Positions 1 through 6,378 of a stretch of DNA of 41,641 nucleotides are shown piece after piece. Origin of the DNA: a virus; IMG/VR virus record IMGVR_UViG_3300047201_000005, positions 1 through 41,641 of that record; one strand, written 5' to 3'. How positions within the stretch are numbered: position 1 is the stretch's first letter; each line of letters begins with the position of its first letter. The position numbers and the translations under genes were made by a program. The notes beneath the pieces are model-generated. The model did no database searches, was not told the DNA's origin, and saw nothing but the letters and a program-made list of their open reading frames with translations.

Positions 1-131
1 AATCCGCCTCTGAGATGTGACGCCATTGAACGCCTCTATGTATTCTTTGGCAATCATCAGGGATCGGCGCATAGCTTATCACTTCGTAGCCACGCTGTGC
101 CAATCGCCATGACATCTCTACCTGATGTGTC
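1..131. repeat. Terminal overlap, left copy
   Basis: These 131 bases are repeated at the right end (41511-41641). The first 126 bases match exactly; position 127 is G here and A at 41637; the last four match. The most economical reading is the overlap of an assembled circular or circularly permuted genome, because an open reading frame continues correctly through the join. The single mismatch next to the contig end could be a read error or a population variant. In the reading frame it changes His29 to Tyr. Confidence 0.9.
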
Positions 132-211
132 TCCGAGCCCCCGATGCCTATTTCTAGGTTACGATAATCCCAATCCTCAAAATGATTGTCGTGATAAAGA
201 ATGATTTTCAT
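1..211 (-). CDS. GT4-type glycosyltransferase/methyltransferase, N-terminal part (continues at 41510)
   Basis: This is the 5' part of a gene that crosses the circular join; the rest is at 40147-41510. The true start is the ATG at 211-209. It overlaps the stop of the upstream tail-terminator gene in an ATGA arrangement, which supports both the start and the circular join. The complete protein is 524 residues. The N-terminus (MKIILYHDNHFEDW) leads into GIGGSETHQVE at residues 22-32, the glycine-rich loop typical of GT-B fold family 4 glycosyltransferases, which helps bind the nucleotide sugar. See the entry at 40147 for the remaining domains. Confidence 0.85.
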   Translation of the reverse strand, partial: MKIILYHDNHFEDWDYRNLEIGIGGSETHQVEMSWRLAQRGYEVISYAPIPDDCQRIHRGVQWRHISEAD

Positions 212-618
212 GTTTTCTCCACATAGAACTCGAATTCTAAATATCTATGAAATATCTTGTTTTCTATTGGCATGTTCCCCCTACGGATAAACCTACTGCC
301 AAAATTTGTTCCACCCGATACTGTGAGAGTTTGCTTGTGATAAAGAGCTTTGAGTGCATCGTCAATCGCATTGATACCGCCTGTAGCCATAGGATCTATG
401 TCATCATGTAGAATGGAGAACTGTAAATGTATATAATCTATCTCTTTTGTATATGTATCGGCTGCCAAATCGCTAATATCCTGAATGACAATATAGGGAA
501 AAGTAACACCCTGTTTTGCCTGCGGATACCACATTCCGCCAGTAAGAAGCCCCCTAAGTGTAGCCCCGGCAGTTGCGTCATATTGTGTCTTGATCCCCAC
601 TATCAGATCATCTAGCAT
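208..618 (-). CDS. Tail terminator / tail completion protein (DUF3168-like)
   Basis: 136 residues. Mid-protein FPYIVI followed by a region rich in aspartates and beta strands, and a C-terminal half built around a helix (INAIDDALKALY) and a closing strand pair, resemble the DUF3168/gpU-like tail terminators that cap the tail tube and contact the head connector. Its position, directly after the gp10-like gene and before the tail genes, is the usual one. It overlaps the upstream gene by one base (TAATG) and the downstream glycosyltransferase by four (ATGA), so it is translationally coupled on both sides. A GGGGG ribosome site lies 7 nt before the ATG. The family call rests on pattern and position, not on a search. 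Confidence 0.7.
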   Translation of the reverse strand: MLDDLIVGIKTQYDATAGATLRGLLTGGMWYPQAKQGVTFPYIVIQDISDLAADTYTKEIDYIHLQFSILHDDIDPMATGGINAIDDALKALYHKQTLTVSGGTNFGSRFIRRGNMPIENKIFHRYLEFEFYVEKT

Positions 619-1007
619 TATATAGCCCCCATTTCATGCTTGATTGCATCAAGTGCCGGCACCAAGAAAGGACGTGCAGGATAGAATTCACCGTTCCTGA
701 GTATGTGTCCTTTTTCGATATATGGCAGATAAAAGAGGACACCGCCTGTTTTAACACCCATAATAGACGCCTGCTCCTGGAACTTCTTTGCATCAGAACC
801 AACATAAACACCATCATCATGCTCAACAGTCTGGATAGAAGACCTTGCAAGCCCAGTGCGCAGATAATTTGGAGATGGCGGAGTATCATAGACTACCCTC
901 GTTATGTTCTCTTTGGCTTTAGCCTCTACCTTATAGCCAAGTTGCAAAACACGCTTTCTGGTATTTGTATGTATTTTCTGCTTGGCTTGCTCACCATACC
1001 ATTTCAT
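618..1007 (-). CDS. HK97 gp10-like head-tail joining protein
   Basis: 129 residues. The layout matches the HK97-gp10 family: a basic N-terminal helix (about residues 1-40), then NYLRTGLARSSI, a strand with YVGSD, LPYIEKGH, and the characteristic C-terminal ARPFLVPALD. Members sit between the head-closure protein and the tail terminator and help join head and tail. The gene overlaps its upstream neighbour by one base (TAATG) and the next gene likewise. Length is normal for the family. I am confident of the family; its precise step in assembly is inferred from relatives. Confidence 0.82.
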   Translation of the reverse strand: MKWYGEQAKQKIHTNTRKRVLQLGYKVEAKAKENITRVVYDTPPSPNYLRTGLARSSIQTVEHDDGVYVGSDAKKFQEQASIMGVKTGGVLFYLPYIEKGHILRNGEFYPARPFLVPALDAIKHEMGAI

Positions 1008-1423
1008 TATACAACCTCTTTCAAAAGCACCCGATAATGAGGTATTATGCCTTCTATCCTAGAACCCGATGATACGATATTAAAGACTCTTGACCCTGTA
1101 CGAAGCTGATTCTTTTCAGTGAGCTTGGCTTCATTTGCCGAACTCGTAAACTGGCTTTGCGCTACTAGGAACTTGTAATCCGTAACAACAGTCTCTTTAT
1201 TGTATATCTGATGTTCCTGCGCATTGATGGGCTGTAATGATCCTGATAGCTCCTGAATACCCGCATAACTTTCCACTGGACTCATTGAAGTACTTTGCGT
1301 TGTTGCCAATTCATATAAAGTCAAAATAGTCTTTGGTCCGGGCAATGATTGTGCGGATGTGGTGACAGTGAAATCATTCCACAATCCTTTCGTTACTATT
1401 GAGACAACCCCGCCAATTTTCAT
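1007..1423 (-). CDS. Head closure / head-tail stopper protein
   Basis: 138 residues. The central strand region (SGSLQPINAQEHQIYNKE) and the C-terminal half with LRTGSRVFNIVSSGSRIEG ending in a HYRVLLKEVV strand resemble the SPP1 gp16/lambda gpFII-like head-completion family, which plugs the portal connector before tail docking. The gene lies immediately upstream of the gp10-like gene, where this protein is normally encoded. It overlaps the preceding structural gene by four bases (ATGA). No transmembrane or signal segment is seen. Alternative: another small connector protein. The role is more certain than the exact family. Confidence 0.65.
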   Translation of the reverse strand: MKIGGVVSIVTKGLWNDFTVTTSAQSLPGPKTILTLYELATTQSTSMSPVESYAGIQELSGSLQPINAQEHQIYNKETVVTDYKFLVAQSQFTSSANEAKLTEKNQLRTGSRVFNIVSSGSRIEGIIPHYRVLLKEVV

Positions 1424-2232
1424 GTTATTGCCTTTATCGCTCCTGAGATCGTTATCGGAACAGTTAAAATTACAGCATCAGATTGATCATAATATTCGGC
1501 TGTATTGCCAGTAATGACTATTTTACCAGATTCCACCGCAAGCATTATTTTTTGTGCTTTCTCGAATGTGATCGCACCATCAATCACCATAGCCTTGATC
1601 GCTGTGATGATCTCCGTTACTGCATCTGTGGCAAGTGCGGAGGCTGTGATCACGTTTGCATCCATTCCCTTGACTTGCGCTGGTAGTTTTGAAGAGGTGA
1701 TAAGCCCCTGTAACTCATTCGTATCTGCAAGGATTGATGTTATATCCGCATTGGATGTTATCGTGACTGCATTTGTTACAGAAGCCACCGCACCCTGCAC
1801 GCTTGCTGGTGTAGCGGCATTGAGCGAGGTTTTCTGTGTGGCACTAAAGTCTATATCGTCAGTGCCTTTGACCTGCACTGGTAGTTTTGAGGAACTTATA
1901 AGCCCTTGGAGTTCAGCCGTATCTGCTAATATTGCCGCTGAGTTTATATCATTTGCCCAACTAAAAGGAATGATTATAACATCAGGAGTTGAAGAGATAC
2001 CACCGATTGTATTGATATTATAATTATTTTCTGCATTTGATAAAGATACAGAATAAACGCCCTTCAGGTTTGTATCATCAATAGGTGTTATCGCTGGCGT
2101 AGCTGGAGTATACTCAGTCCCATCACCAACTCCACGTACTGTGATATTCCCCTCATCGTCTACCTGACCGCATTGTTCGTCAGTATTCCACGCCAATATG
2201 TGGACGACACAAGAATTATTCTTTAATGGCAT
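1420..2232 (-). CDS. Virion structural protein with internal repeat, function unknown
   Basis: 270 residues. The N-terminal ~95 residues look like a beta-rich domain (NLKGVYSVSLSNAENNY). The middle contains two copies of a ~23-residue unit at residues 101-123 and 167-189 (ILADT-ELQGLI-SSKLP-QVKG), joined by an alanine/threonine/valine-rich linker (SVQGAVASVTNAV). Repetitive proteins of this kind are common in phage particles as decorations or fibre parts. The C-terminus again looks beta-rich (KIVITGNTAEYY). The gene lies among head-completion genes, downstream of the LamG protein with adjacent stop and start, and ends in an ATGA overlap with the head-closure gene. The function is not recognised; virion location is inferred from context. 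Confidence 0.6.
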   Translation of the reverse strand: MPLKNNSCVVHILAWNTDEQCGQVDDEGNITVRGVGDGTEYTPATPAITPIDDTNLKGVYSVSLSNAENNYNINTIGGISSTPDVIIIPFSWANDINSAAILADTAELQGLISSSKLPVQVKGTDDIDFSATQKTSLNAATPASVQGAVASVTNAVTITSNADITSILADTNELQGLITSSKLPAQVKGMDANVITASALATDAVTEIITAIKAMVIDGAITFEKAQKIMLAVESGKIVITGNTAEYYDQSDAVILTVPITISGAIKAIT

Positions 2233-3036
2233 TTATATCACCTGACCTTGTTGGAAAATTGAAATCGGTATCTTTGGCTTTGGTACGATTAATTGTGGTT
2301 TAGGAACCATATAATACGGCTCAACTGCTTGGTGTGCAACCTCATCTGGTGACAATGCTTGGTTGAATATGCGGACATCGCCAATGAGGCCGTCCCACTC
2401 ACCATAAAACCAATTTGTTTTCCATAATCCGATTGTAAAATTTCCAGTAGCGGCATAAGGTAAGCCAACGGCAACTGGCGTGGCATCGCTAACTCCATTA
2501 ACATATAAATTCATATTTCCCGAGCTATCAAATGATACAGCGACATAATACCATCTTCCACTTGATACAACTGTATTAGAGCCAATAGTCCAAGCCTCTG
2601 TTCCATTTGCTTTGCCTACGCTGGCGTAAATTTTTTGGTCTGAATCCAAAACATAAATCTTATAATTATCTTTATAGCCATTGCCATCATTATTACTTTT
2701 TGCCAGAATCGCCCTATAAATATCATCAGGATGCACGCTATCCCATTGAAACCACGCGCTTACCGTAAATGTTTGCAGTTGTAATTTTGCGATTGTTCCA
2801 CAATTCACATAATCATCATCCCCATCAAGCACCACCCCATCCCCAACCCTCCCGCTAGTTGCAGTCGGAGGGAACGACATATTGGTCAAAGTGCCATTAT
2901 TGCCATTACCTGATAGATCAGGTTCGATTAACCCCCCGCCATTCATGGTCATAAACAGCACGTTCCCCCATTTTTTGACCCAAGCGAGATCAATAGGCGT
3001 GCCGAACGGCGGTTTTTCAATTCCCCAATTATCCAT
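2233..3036 (-). CDS. LamG/concanavalin A-like lectin-fold virion protein
   Basis: 267 residues. Residues ~35-225 match the Laminin-G-3/concanavalin A-like pattern: DLSGNGNNGTLTN, GDGVVLDGDDDYVNCG, FTVSAWFQW, RWYYVAVSFDSSGNMNLYVNG, then GLIGDVRIFNQALSPDEV, the classic end of such domains. These jelly-roll domains bind glycans and often decorate phage capsids or tails. The N-terminus (WVKKWGNVLFMTMNGGG) and a proline/lysine-rich C-terminal tail flank the domain. No signal peptide. It is grouped with two other probable surface proteins between the gp6-like connector and the head-closure gene. A host- or mucus-adhesion role is inference. Confidence 0.78.
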   Translation of the reverse strand: MDNWGIEKPPFGTPIDLAWVKKWGNVLFMTMNGGGLIEPDLSGNGNNGTLTNMSFPPTATSGRVGDGVVLDGDDDYVNCGTIAKLQLQTFTVSAWFQWDSVHPDDIYRAILAKSNNDGNGYKDNYKIYVLDSDQKIYASVGKANGTEAWTIGSNTVVSSGRWYYVAVSFDSSGNMNLYVNGVSDATPVAVGLPYAATGNFTIGLWKTNWFYGEWDGLIGDVRIFNQALSPDEVAHQAVEPYYMVPKPQLIVPKPKIPISIFQQGQVI

Positions 3037-3037
3037 T

Positions 3038-3649
3038 TTATACCTTTGTAGTTTTGTCCAAAGTGACTTTATATGCTATTGATGAACCATCACTATCGTA
3101 TTTATTGTTGACATATACCCTGCCACGTAATCCAGCGCCCATCGGTATCGTTATTGGCGGTCTAGCAAATGCAATACTGTATAGGACTGCTGTGTTTTCG
3201 TGTTGATTTTTAGTCCCATCCTGTATTGTTATATTGGTATTTGTCGTAACTCCATTCTGCAATACTAATTCAGAATTTGCATCAGTAGCATCCTTTATCG
3301 CCCTCCATGGTGCGGGCACGTCTGCAACTATATAGCTTGTCGTGCTTGTCATCGTAATAGTTGTAGCCCCCACCGCTAGCGGATTCGCTGTGCTTGCCTC
3401 TGAATTAGCTGTACCGACATTCTCGTAAAATTTAGCGTAATCATGCCAATCTTCATCACCTGATGATAGAGATGAAACTTGTATTTTGTATTCAGTGCCT
3501 ATATGGGCAGTTTCTGAAGTATTGAAGCCTTGCACAAATACTTTCGTATCATAATTAGCGGATAAAGTAAATGTAGCCGATTCGCTTACTGCGTTCTGTG
3601 CAACCAATGTCCAGTCGTTTACAGCCTCCGAAGCTATCGTTAAAGCCAT
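3038..3649 (-). CDS. Probable virion decoration protein, beta-rich
   Basis: 203 residues, rich in Thr, Ser, Ala and Val and poor in charge, as is common for phage surface beta proteins. Notable stretches are SESATFTLSANYDTKVFVQGFN near the N-terminus, a central AVGATTITMTSTTSYIV and a C-terminal GRVYVNNKYDSDG. It contains no motif I can name. It lies one base from the LamG gene downstream and directly abuts the gene upstream, so it is probably co-translated with other particle proteins. I assign it to the virion only by composition and neighbours. Confidence 0.5.
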   Translation of the reverse strand: MALTIASEAVNDWTLVAQNAVSESATFTLSANYDTKVFVQGFNTSETAHIGTEYKIQVSSLSSGDEDWHDYAKFYENVGTANSEASTANPLAVGATTITMTSTTSYIVADVPAPWRAIKDATDANSELVLQNGVTTNTNITIQDGTKNQHENTAVLYSIAFARPPITIPMGAGLRGRVYVNNKYDSDGSSIAYKVTLDKTTKV

Positions 3650-3940
3650 TTACTTCACCGCCTTTAATGCTGTTACAATACTTTCTGCGCTCTTTTCGCA
3701 TTCAGCTAATGATGTAGAAATATCAGGAGTTTTCTGTGATTCAATAAATTTTGACATGATCTCTTTAACTGCTATTTCAATATTGGCTTCCATAGACTTC
3801 TCTTTGCCGACATAATGCGTGATAGTCGGAAGCATAGTAACAAAAGGCGGGTCTACTTCATCATAAGTCAATTCGATACTTCGCTCATACCATCCTTCAG
3901 AACGCTTGATTGCATTAATTTCCTTTAGCTTTACTGGCAT
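3650..3940 (-). CDS. Hypothetical protein
   Basis: 96 residues from the ATG at 3940. That start is preferred over the one six bases upstream because a GGGGG ribosome site sits 6 nt before it and would abut the earlier ATG. The N-terminal half is charged with ELTYDEVDPPF; the C-terminal half is helical (MEANIEIAVKEIMSKFIES... SAESIVTALKAVK). It overlaps the preceding membrane-protein gene by 26 bases. I do not recognise a family. Confidence 0.55.
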   Translation of the reverse strand: MPVKLKEINAIKRSEGWYERSIELTYDEVDPPFVTMLPTITHYVGKEKSMEANIEIAVKEIMSKFIESQKTPDISTSLAECEKSAESIVTALKAVK

Positions 3941-4187
3941 TATCATCCCCCGCCTTGTTTAATATCAGCTTCTCTGGCTGTCCTGATATATATTCACGAA
4001 TAGCATTTATGATAAAAGTGAATGCGATCACCGCTGGCAATTTGTATTTGCCGAGATCGGCATTTTGTAAATATTCCAGTAATCGGATCCCGCCATCGCC
4101 TGTTATGTATCCGCCAGCCAAGAGCGCCGCACTTTTTAACATCTTTTTCCATGTCTCTTTGTCAAACTTATTTTTAACCTGTGACAT
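3915..4187 (-). CDS. Small membrane protein, holin candidate
   Basis: 90 residues with a lysine-rich N-terminus (about residues 1-18), a hydrophobic stretch AALLAGGYITGDGG (21-34) and a second, KLPAVIAFTFIINAI (49-63), followed by a hydrophilic tail. Two hydrophobic segments in a protein of this size fit a class II holin, although the first is interrupted by charged and glycine residues and may be only membrane-associated. It is encoded between a sigma-like regulator and structural genes, with no lysin beside it. A second holin candidate lies at 29188. The function is a guess from size and hydropathy. Confidence 0.45.
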   Translation of the reverse strand: MSQVKNKFDKETWKKMLKSAALLAGGYITGDGGIRLLEYLQNADLGKYKLPAVIAFTFIINAIREYISGQPEKLILNKAGDDNASKAKGN

Positions 4188-4205
4188 GATTTCACCGCCT
4201 TTGTA

Positions 4206-4556
4206 TTAACAAGAATCGAATTCTTTGTATAATCGCCTTATGTCTCTAACGTAGTAATGAATAGTTTTTCGTGAAAGCCTAATATGAGTCGCTATTTCTT
4301 TTTGTCTATACCCATTTAATAACATTCTAACCACTAATTTGTGTTTTGATTTTAGCGATTCAATAAATTCATCAACTATTAATTGCGATAAAATATCGCT
4401 TTCGTAATATCCTTCATTATAAGGTTGTAAGTCAATATGAAAATCATTCCACTTTTTTGACTTATATAAATCGCAAACAATCTGATAATCAGTCTGTCTT
4501 GTTCCGGTAAGCCTTTTTAGTAATATTTCTTGCCTTATATCTTCTTGGTCAATCAT
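4206..4556 (-). CDS. Sigma-70 region 4-like / ArpU-like HTH regulator
   Basis: 116 residues. The C-terminal half (about 60-115) reads as a sigma region 4/LuxR-type helix-turn-helix: VDEFIESLKSKHKLVVRML, GYRQKEIATHIRLSRKTIHY as the HTH itself, then a basic helix RDIRRLYKEF. The N-terminal 55 residues are acidic and polar. Such proteins in phages often switch on late transcription. It sits inside the morphogenesis block, downstream of a highly basic 25-residue frame whose stop overlaps this start, and has only a distant, weak ribosome site, so coupling is likely. Target promoters are unknown; dyads at 5410-5435 and 5580-5616 are candidates by proximity only. Confidence 0.65.
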   Translation of the reverse strand: MIDQEDIRQEILLKRLTGTRQTDYQIVCDLYKSKKWNDFHIDLQPYNEGYYESDILSQLIVDEFIESLKSKHKLVVRMLLNGYRQKEIATHIRLSRKTIHYYVRDIRRLYKEFDSC

Positions 4557-4630
4557 ATATTTTTAAGTTTCCGTCTTAAAAACTTACGCTTTTTTATTTT
4601 ATGCTTGATGTTCTTCTTTGACTTTTTCAT
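4553..4630 (-). CDS. Possible basic microprotein (25 aa)
   Basis: The ATG at 4630 overlaps the stop of the small Cys protein upstream (ATGA), and its own TGA overlaps the start of the sigma-like gene, so the frame links two real genes with no untranslated bases. The predicted product, starting MKKSKKNIKHKIKKRKFLRR, is more than half Lys/Arg. It could bind nucleic acid, or its translation could simply couple its neighbours. No ribosome site beyond coupling is visible. It is too short to test by homology here. Confidence 0.35.
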   Translation of the reverse strand: MKKSKKNIKHKIKKRKFLRRKLKNI

Positions 4631-4803
4631 CTATAAGGACACCAATCAGGTGGCGTCACATGCTGTGCTTTTGTCTTATCCACAAAGCATATAAACTGAA
4701 ATGCTCCTTTATCCTTCTTTGCTCTACACCTTAGTTTAACTAAAGGCTCTTTATCGGTCTCAAAAGTCACGATATGCTCACATTCTAAGCAGTTGATGTT
4801 CAT
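4627..4803 (-). CDS. Small cysteine-rich (zinc-ribbon-like) protein, 58 aa
   Basis: 58 residues beginning MNINCLECEHIVTF. Cysteines fall at positions 5, 8, 26, 39 and 55, the last in PDWCPYR, a closing motif often seen in small phage metal-binding proteins. The ATG directly follows the TAG of the gp6-like connector gene (TAGATG), and the stop overlaps a further tiny frame. Zinc binding is likely from the CxxC pattern. The role is unknown. Confidence 0.6.
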   Translation of the reverse strand: MNINCLECEHIVTFETDKEPLVKLRCRAKKDKGAFQFICFVDKTKAQHVTPPDWCPYR

Positions 4804-5334
4804 CTATATCCTCAAATTCACATTTTGCTTTAATATACTGTCAGGAATATTGATGCCAGCCTTTGCGATCTCTCCATAAGTATACGATATATCACCAACA
4901 CGGAAACTCGTAATGCCCTCTACTGAATTGAGCTTGACCATGTATAGGGTTTTGACTGTATTCATTATCCAGAGCGTAATATCGGCTGGTATCGTGCTAT
5001 AACCCGCTGTGTACGTTACAATGATATTCTGAAAACCTCGTGGGAAGTAAGAATACAATAACTGCCCACTGGATTTGTTTATCTTAACATTCTCTGCTTC
5101 ACCGAAAGGATCAAGAATAACGGATTTGACTGAAATAATTGGTTTCTCCTCGAGTAGAAGGATACTGCCGCCAGTCCCATCGTAAGCCTTGTTCGTATAA
5201 GTCGTAGATTCCCAGGGCTGGTTTGTGGCTTGTTTTAGATACGCTTCTACGCCTTCGTGGATCGCCTGTATAGATGCGTCATAAGTCGAAACATCTAAAT
5301 AGCTGATTATGTTTGCTGAGGATACTATGCTCAT
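4804..5334 (-). CDS. Head-tail connector (gp6-like adaptor)
   Basis: 176 residues. The N-terminal helices (IQAIHEGVEAYLKQATNQPWES), a central strand region with PIISVKSVILD, and the C-terminal FQNIIVTYTAGYSTIPADITLWIMNTV match the gp6/gp15-like family of phage head-tail connectors, which form a ring under the portal. The phrase VTYTAGY..P.DI is the best recognised part. An AGAGG ribosome site lies 7 nt before the ATG. Upstream is a 304-bp stretch without genes, so this may be the first gene of a transcript or a processing unit. Confidence 0.75.
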   Translation of the reverse strand: MSIVSSANIISYLDVSTYDASIQAIHEGVEAYLKQATNQPWESTTYTNKAYDGTGGSILLLEEKPIISVKSVILDPFGEAENVKINKSSGQLLYSYFPRGFQNIIVTYTAGYSTIPADITLWIMNTVKTLYMVKLNSVEGITSFRVGDISYTYGEIAKAGINIPDSILKQNVNLRI

Positions 5335-5409
5335 TTTATGACCTCTAAAAAGTTAAGGGGCGGTTGCTTCCAGCCGCCAATCTCTGCCTGCCTGCTCAGG
5401 TGTCCCAGC

Positions 5410-5435
5410 GCCAGACTTACTGCAGTAATTCTGGC
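5410..5435. promoter_or_regulatory. 26-bp near-perfect palindrome, possible operator
   Basis: The two halves match at 12 of 13 positions around the centre at 5422/5423. The core is TTACTGCAGTAA, flanked by GCCAGA and TCTGGC, with one mismatched pair (5416/5429). Having no loop, it looks more like a protein-binding site than an RNA hairpin. Binding by the sigma-like or HTH proteins of this phage is untested. Confidence 0.4.
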
Positions 5436-5579
5436 ATTTAAGATTTTTATATGGCAAGTCTATTTCACCCTTGCAAATGGTATACCCTCATTTATTGAAT
5501 GTTTTTATCGGAAAACATCGGAAAACCTTCTGCCTTAATTCTTATCACCCTCTTTTTAAGGTGTCCACGTTATGGGTAA

Positions 5580-5616
5580 GCCACGATCAGCTATTCTATT
5601 ATAGTATGATCGTGGC
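5580..5616. promoter_or_regulatory. 10-bp inverted repeat flanking a TATAAT
   Basis: Arms GCCACGATCA (5580-5589) and TGATCGTGGC (5607-5616) are perfect complements separated by 17 bases. The minus-strand loop contains TATAAT but no convincing -35 at the right distance. It lies just after the stop of the upstream gene and has no T-run, so it is either an operator or an mRNA stem that stabilises the upstream transcript end. Confidence 0.4.
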
Positions 5617-5638
5617 ATTGAGACGTATAAGGGGGAAC

Positions 5639-6136
5639 CTACGCCTCTGTTTGTGGCTCTTCTGCTATCTCTACGAAAATACTAAGAAGATCAAGCGTCT
5701 CCATTGACCACTGATACAACTCGATAGTTTTTTCTATACTGTTGAAATCCCCCTTCTTGAATCTGCTATGAGGAAGCACGATCTCCTGATTCATCAGATC
5801 CTCGTACTTTTTCATCAATTCAGTATATTCGGTTGTCCCGCTTTCAGGCAACGTGAAGTTGTTTTTTTCGTTCATCAAGGGCTTGCCATCTTCACCCTTG
5901 ACGGAATACTCAGTCAAGAGATCGACCCTTACACCATCAATGATCTTGAACTCATTAGCGACAGCCTCATTGATACGCTTACGCTTGATGTATATATTAG
6001 TTGTGTCTTTTGGACTGAGTTTGCCGAGATAATTAAGTGACGCATTGATGCTAATAGCCTCATTCCCGGGTTGTGGGAAAAATAAAAAGGCTTTGAATCT
6101 GATTCTTGACTCGTCAATATTGATTATGTTTTCCAT
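5639..6136 (-). CDS. Hypothetical protein of the head region
   Basis: 165 residues, mixed charge, no signal or membrane segment. Segments such as ESRIRFKAFLFFPQPGNEAI and the C-terminal helical MKKYEDLMNQEIVLPHSRFKKG suggest a soluble alpha/beta protein. The start is supported by AAGGGGGATAAATCAC before the ATG. It lies between a small protein and the gp6-like connector, where connector or accessory head proteins are common, but I recognise no family. Confidence 0.5.
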   Translation of the reverse strand: MENIINIDESRIRFKAFLFFPQPGNEAISINASLNYLGKLSPKDTTNIYIKRKRINEAVANEFKIIDGVRVDLLTEYSVKGEDGKPLMNEKNNFTLPESGTTEYTELMKKYEDLMNQEIVLPHSRFKKGDFNSIEKTIELYQWSMETLDLLSIFVEIAEEPQTEA

Positions 6137-6161
6137 GTGATTTATCCCCCTTAATTGAAAG

Positions 6162-6365
6162 TTAAGCGTCTGTTTCCTCTATGTAGACGCTGATTGTAAT
6201 AGCCCATTTTTTGCCTTGTGGAACCTGTTCTAAAAACATGACAACAGGATCCTGTATTGTTCCATGCTGGATCCGCACCCATTTACCGGCAGCCAGTTCG
6301 ACTTCCTCAAAACCAGCTTTAACGATTTTTTCTGTTATAAGATGTTCATCTAATACGATAGCCAT
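6162..6365 (-). CDS. Small hypothetical protein (67 aa)
   Basis: The start MAIVLDEHLITEKIVKAG is chosen because AAGGTG lies 6 nt upstream of this ATG; a GTG three codons earlier falls inside that ribosome site. The protein contains KWVRIQHGTIQDP and ends in a strand KWAITISVYIEE, suggesting a small beta fold. It follows the large structural gene with a short gap. No family recognised. Confidence 0.5.
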   Translation of the reverse strand: MAIVLDEHLITEKIVKAGFEEVELAAGKWVRIQHGTIQDPVVMFLEQVPQGKKWAITISVYIEETDA

Positions 6366-6378
6366 AAAGATCACCTTC

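Larger units (their letters stand above)
5335..5638. other. Intergenic stretch with two dyads and a tandem repeat
   Basis: No convincing coding frame lies here; the plus-strand frames lack ribosome sites. It holds a 26-bp near-perfect palindrome (5410-5435), a 10-bp inverted repeat with a 17-bp loop (5580-5616), a tandem 10-bp repeat ATCGGAAAAC (5507-5526), and on the minus strand a GGCGG...CCGCC hairpin followed after a few bases by CTTTTT just ahead of the connector gene (about 5350-5384). The region separates the head-decoration genes from the connector genes. Confidence 0.6.

Noticed and set aside
1420-3649. Diversity-generating retroelement acting on the LamG or repeat protein
   Set aside because: No reverse transcriptase or template repeat is present; the repeats in the 1420-2232 gene are an ordinary internal duplication.
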